The notes under the pieces: generated by a model
The model's input: the letters and a program-made list of their open reading frames with translations, nothing else
Databases searched by the model: none
Told to the model about the DNA's origin: nothing
In this document: in pieces, positions 61,644 through 64,000 of the stretch
Numbering within the stretch: position 1 is the stretch's first letter
Layout: every line of letters begins with the position of its first letter
NCBI GenBank assembly: GCA_016721505.1
Contig: JADKHX010000012.1
Location: forward strand, 92,027 to 156,026
DNA from: Rhodocyclaceae bacterium
Lineage (GTDB): Bacteria > Pseudomonadota > Gammaproteobacteria > Burkholderiales > Rhodocyclaceae
Direction: 5' to 3'
DNA length: 64,000 nt
Made by a program: the position numbers and the translations under genes

Positions 61644-63180
61644 TTTGGCAGCCTAATTATTTTGAGTGTTTCAAGCGAGTCGGTCATAAATTCCATATCG
61701 ACATTGACCGTGTCGCTGGTCGAACGTACTTGCATTAGTGGCGTAAACCCTGAGGCAAATGCAGGGCAGGCGCCGGTTCGTTGCCACGTTAGGGCGGCGG
61801 CCAACATTCGTTCGGCCGGGTCGCCCAGTTGTCGATCAAAGTCGTCACTGACGCCGCAGGTAGGCGTTATACCAGTGACCGGCGTTACCGCCCCTTATGG
61901 TTTGCGGCCTTCGAATTCGATACCGAAAAAGCCAGCGTACAGTTATTCTCCTTGGGTAAATCCAGCAGGCTTGCCGCAGGTAGTACCACCGACCAAAATG
62001 ACCTGCACATCGACCCCTTGCAGACCGCCGATTAATGATTCGCTCGCCGAGCAGGTACTGCCGGTGGTGATGATAAAACACGCGGCAGGTTGAGCGCGAC
62101 AAGAGGCTCGCCTGCGCGCGCATTGTTACCAAAGAAAGAAGTGATTGCGTTGCGAAAAGCGATGACAACATTTTCTGCGCTGCGCTTATTGTTGTAGGTC
62201 AGGTCTCAAGGTCTTGCCAGCACTTCGTGTTGCGCCAGCCCCAAATAGCCGAGCTGCGCCGAAATATCAGAAAGCCACCGCCGTTGTAACGCAGATCGAT
62301 GACCAAATCAGTCGCGCCAGCTGCCGCAAAGCGCTTAAACGCATCGGCGAGTTGCACTTCACCAATGGGTGTCGAAACTGGTGTACGCCAGATAGGCGAT
62401 GCTGGTGCCAGGAAGCATCCGCTCAACAATCACCGGGCTGACACTGAACAGCGCTGTCGTAACATTGATGGTGCGGATCGATCCGCCGACGATGTCTTGC
62501 ACGCCGACAACAGAATTAGTGCCCGCAGGACTGGCAAATAATTTGTTTGATTGAGCCGTTGGCAGGTTGTGCAAAGTATCCACGCCGTCGACGGTTGCCA
62601 GTGTCATGCCACGAACAAAACCTGCTGCGGCAGCCATGTGCTTGGATGGACGTAGGCAATACGAAGAATATCGCCGTTGCTGGCATCGCGTCGCGTATGA
62701 AACCAACCGAGGTTGTCGTGCCGCTCTGAAACGTTGCGTCGGCAGCGGCCTGCGTGATCACAAAGCTGAACTTGTCTTTGGCCAGCACGCCGCGCACGGT
62801 GTAGTCCAGGAAAGATTTTCGACCGAGCCGGTATAAGTGTCTGGGTTAATGCTGAGCAGAGGGTGCGTCGAGGTAGAACAGGTATTGTTCATTGAGCCAA
62901 GAGCGAAATTCCCAGTTCTTTGCCGCTGGTCAGTGCAGGTACGCAGGTAACCAATCGCGCTAGCAACAGGACCTGCACCTGGCGCCGTATTCGCCAACGT
63001 TCCCCTGAAATTGAGTTGAAGGCTGGATTGCCGTGGTGTTGGCGTCACCACCGGTAGCGCAACAACCACTGCCGCTGCTGCCACCACCACCACCGCCGCA
63101 GGCACTAGTACTGCGCAGATGATCGCAGATAGGGGCAAGCGACTTGCGGTGAGCAACTAAGTTCATCTGTGTGCTGGTGC
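61640..63180 (-). pseudogene. S41-family peptidase lipoprotein, frameshifted
   Basis: Ordered fragments of an S41 (C-terminal-processing-like) peptidase in several frames: a lipobox-like SACGGGGGGSSGSG start; DKFSFVITQAAADATFQSG; AAAAGFVRGMTLATVDGVD (PDZ-like); LAYTSF and TPIGEVQLADAFKRFAAAGATDLVIDLRYNGGG (family hallmark, cut); catalytic Ser in TTGSTCSASES; and a C-terminus ERMLAAALTWQRTGACPAF. At least five frame changes. The parts are well conserved, which favours recent breaks or sequence errors. Confidence 0.75.
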
Positions 63181-63350
63181 TGTCGAAAAGCGGTTTTGCA
63201 AATGATACGTCAGTCGGTCGGATCGTTTGGAAACAGTTGTTTTGCCTTTGGATTTGCGGCGCCAAATTCTGATTGAGTGGTTGCTGCATTTATTTCGTTG
63301 GAGAAACTTAATCAGTGGAAAATACGTTGAACTCTTGCATCAACAGGGAA

Positions 63351-63925
63351 ATGATATGGATGCAAGCTTCAGAAGATGAAAATTTTGTCGGTGGTGGATT
63401 GCAATGGCTTTGGCCGGTGCCGCACGCAAGCTCAAAGGTGTCGCCACCGGTCGTAACGCGAGCGATCAACGAGCTGGAAAATGAGTTGGATGTGCGCTTG
63501 CTCACCCGGACTACCCGCGTGGTGCTGGTCCAGGCCGAGCCGCGCCATGTGGAGGATTGTCGGCGGATTTTGGCCGAACTAAGCGAAGCCGACGAATCGG
63601 TCACCGGACTGCATGGTTGCCACGCGGACGCCTGGCGTTGACGGCGCCGGTGTTGTTCGGGCATTATTGAACGCCGGTGGTCGCGGAATATTTACAGCGC
63701 CACCCGGAAGTCAGTGCCAGTTGTTTCTTTCTGGATCGCGTGGTGGAACGTGATGGACGAGGGCATGGATGTCGCGGTGCGAATCGGCGATCTGCCAGAC
63801 TCGTCAATGCGCAGGCGATTCGCGTCGGGCAAGTCCGGCGGGTGATTTGCGCTTCACCCGCCTATTTGAAACGACGCGGGATGCAAAATCACTGCGGGTT
63901 ACTCAAGCACGATGCTGATACACGC
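63351..63925 (+). pseudogene. LysR-family regulator, frameshifted
   Basis: SEDENFV and VSPPVVTRAINELENELDVR (helix-turn-helix) are in frame, the next block PRGRLALTAPVLFG in another, then VVAEYLQRHPEVSASCFF and MDVAVRIGDLPDSSM, and lastly RVICASPAYLKRRGM. These are all consecutive parts of one LysR protein. The last 75 bases of the window hold no further gene that I can see. Confidence 0.78.
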
Positions 63926-64000
63926 TAGCGCAGTCGGCTCGACATCAGTGGAAGTTTTTCCGATAAGGGGTGCTCTTGGCGTCAGCTCTCGCCTCGCCTG

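Noticed and set aside
1..64000. tRNA, rRNA, phage integrase or insertion-sequence transposase genes
   Set aside because: None seen in any frame; the mobile signals here are only short repeats, the ORF6N remnant and the duplicated fragment.

Overview
The window looks like the chromosome of a Gram-negative proteobacterium, most likely a betaproteobacterium of the Burkholderiales or a near relative. The evidence is two genes for CopK (a periplasmic copper protein known from Cupriavidus), TolC/RND/TonB envelope proteins, and moderately high GC. Genus cannot be read from the sequence.

Bases 1-19,700 are a copper-handling island. On the minus strand are a P-type Cu ATPase with YHS and heavy-metal-binding domains, a small Cys-rich secreted protein and a CusCBA-type efflux system that runs off the left edge. 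Next come small periplasmic or membrane proteins (Met-rich protein, DUF2933-like protein, isoprenylcysteine-methyltransferase-like protein, lipoprotein), two copK genes, and an operon of an unknown secreted protein, an outer-membrane efflux lipoprotein, a TAT-exported multicopper oxidase, a cupredoxin-CusF fusion and a methyltransferase. A divergent regulator/sensor pair (CopRS/CusRS type) is split by a SnoaL-like gene. Four matches to one 16-bp operator (ATTACAttt..GTAAT type) tie the island together.

Bases 19,800-31,200 hold housekeeping genes: GNAT acetyltransferase, AlkA-type glycosylase, Prc protease, sorbosone/PQQ-type dehydrogenase, a DMT transporter with a long His-rich tail, and a kdpD-like/kdpE/kup potassium operon. 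Bases 31,200-42,400 hold a lipid-flavoured set: a lipase-like hydrolase, a wax ester synthase/DGAT, a Baeyer-Villiger-type monooxygenase, a CoA hydrolase/transferase, a saccharopine-dehydrogenase-like reductase and a nitroreductase, followed by a second Cu ATPase and a LysR regulator. Bases 42,400-53,100 are a plus-strand uptake and catabolic cluster: acyl-CoA ligase, TonB-dependent receptor, hydrolase, MaoC hydratase and a complete branched-chain-type ABC importer. A shared palindrome (TTGTGC-N6-GCACAA) before the ligase and receptor genes marks them as one regulon, probably under the divergent LysR protein. Substrate unknown.

Bases 53,100-64,000 hold a membrane-fused spermidine synthase, an ORF6N pseudogene, an uncharacterised 799-aa protein paired with a DUF3142 protein, a truncated second copy of the spermidine synthase 5' end, a DUF1653 protein, and then a run of genes (MaoC hydratase, S41 peptidase, small secreted protein, LysR) all broken by frameshifts. 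That run is either real decay or poor sequence near a contig end.

The most unusual feature runs through the whole window: a short dispersed repeat (core GTGTCACCAGCACCAACTGG) in about 14 copies, mostly intergenic but also inside three genes, where it is read in frame as HGVSPAPT(G) or, in the other orientation, as PVGAGDTP. In the second Cu ATPase two copies flank another hairpin repeat and add about 50 residues to the cytoplasmic domain.
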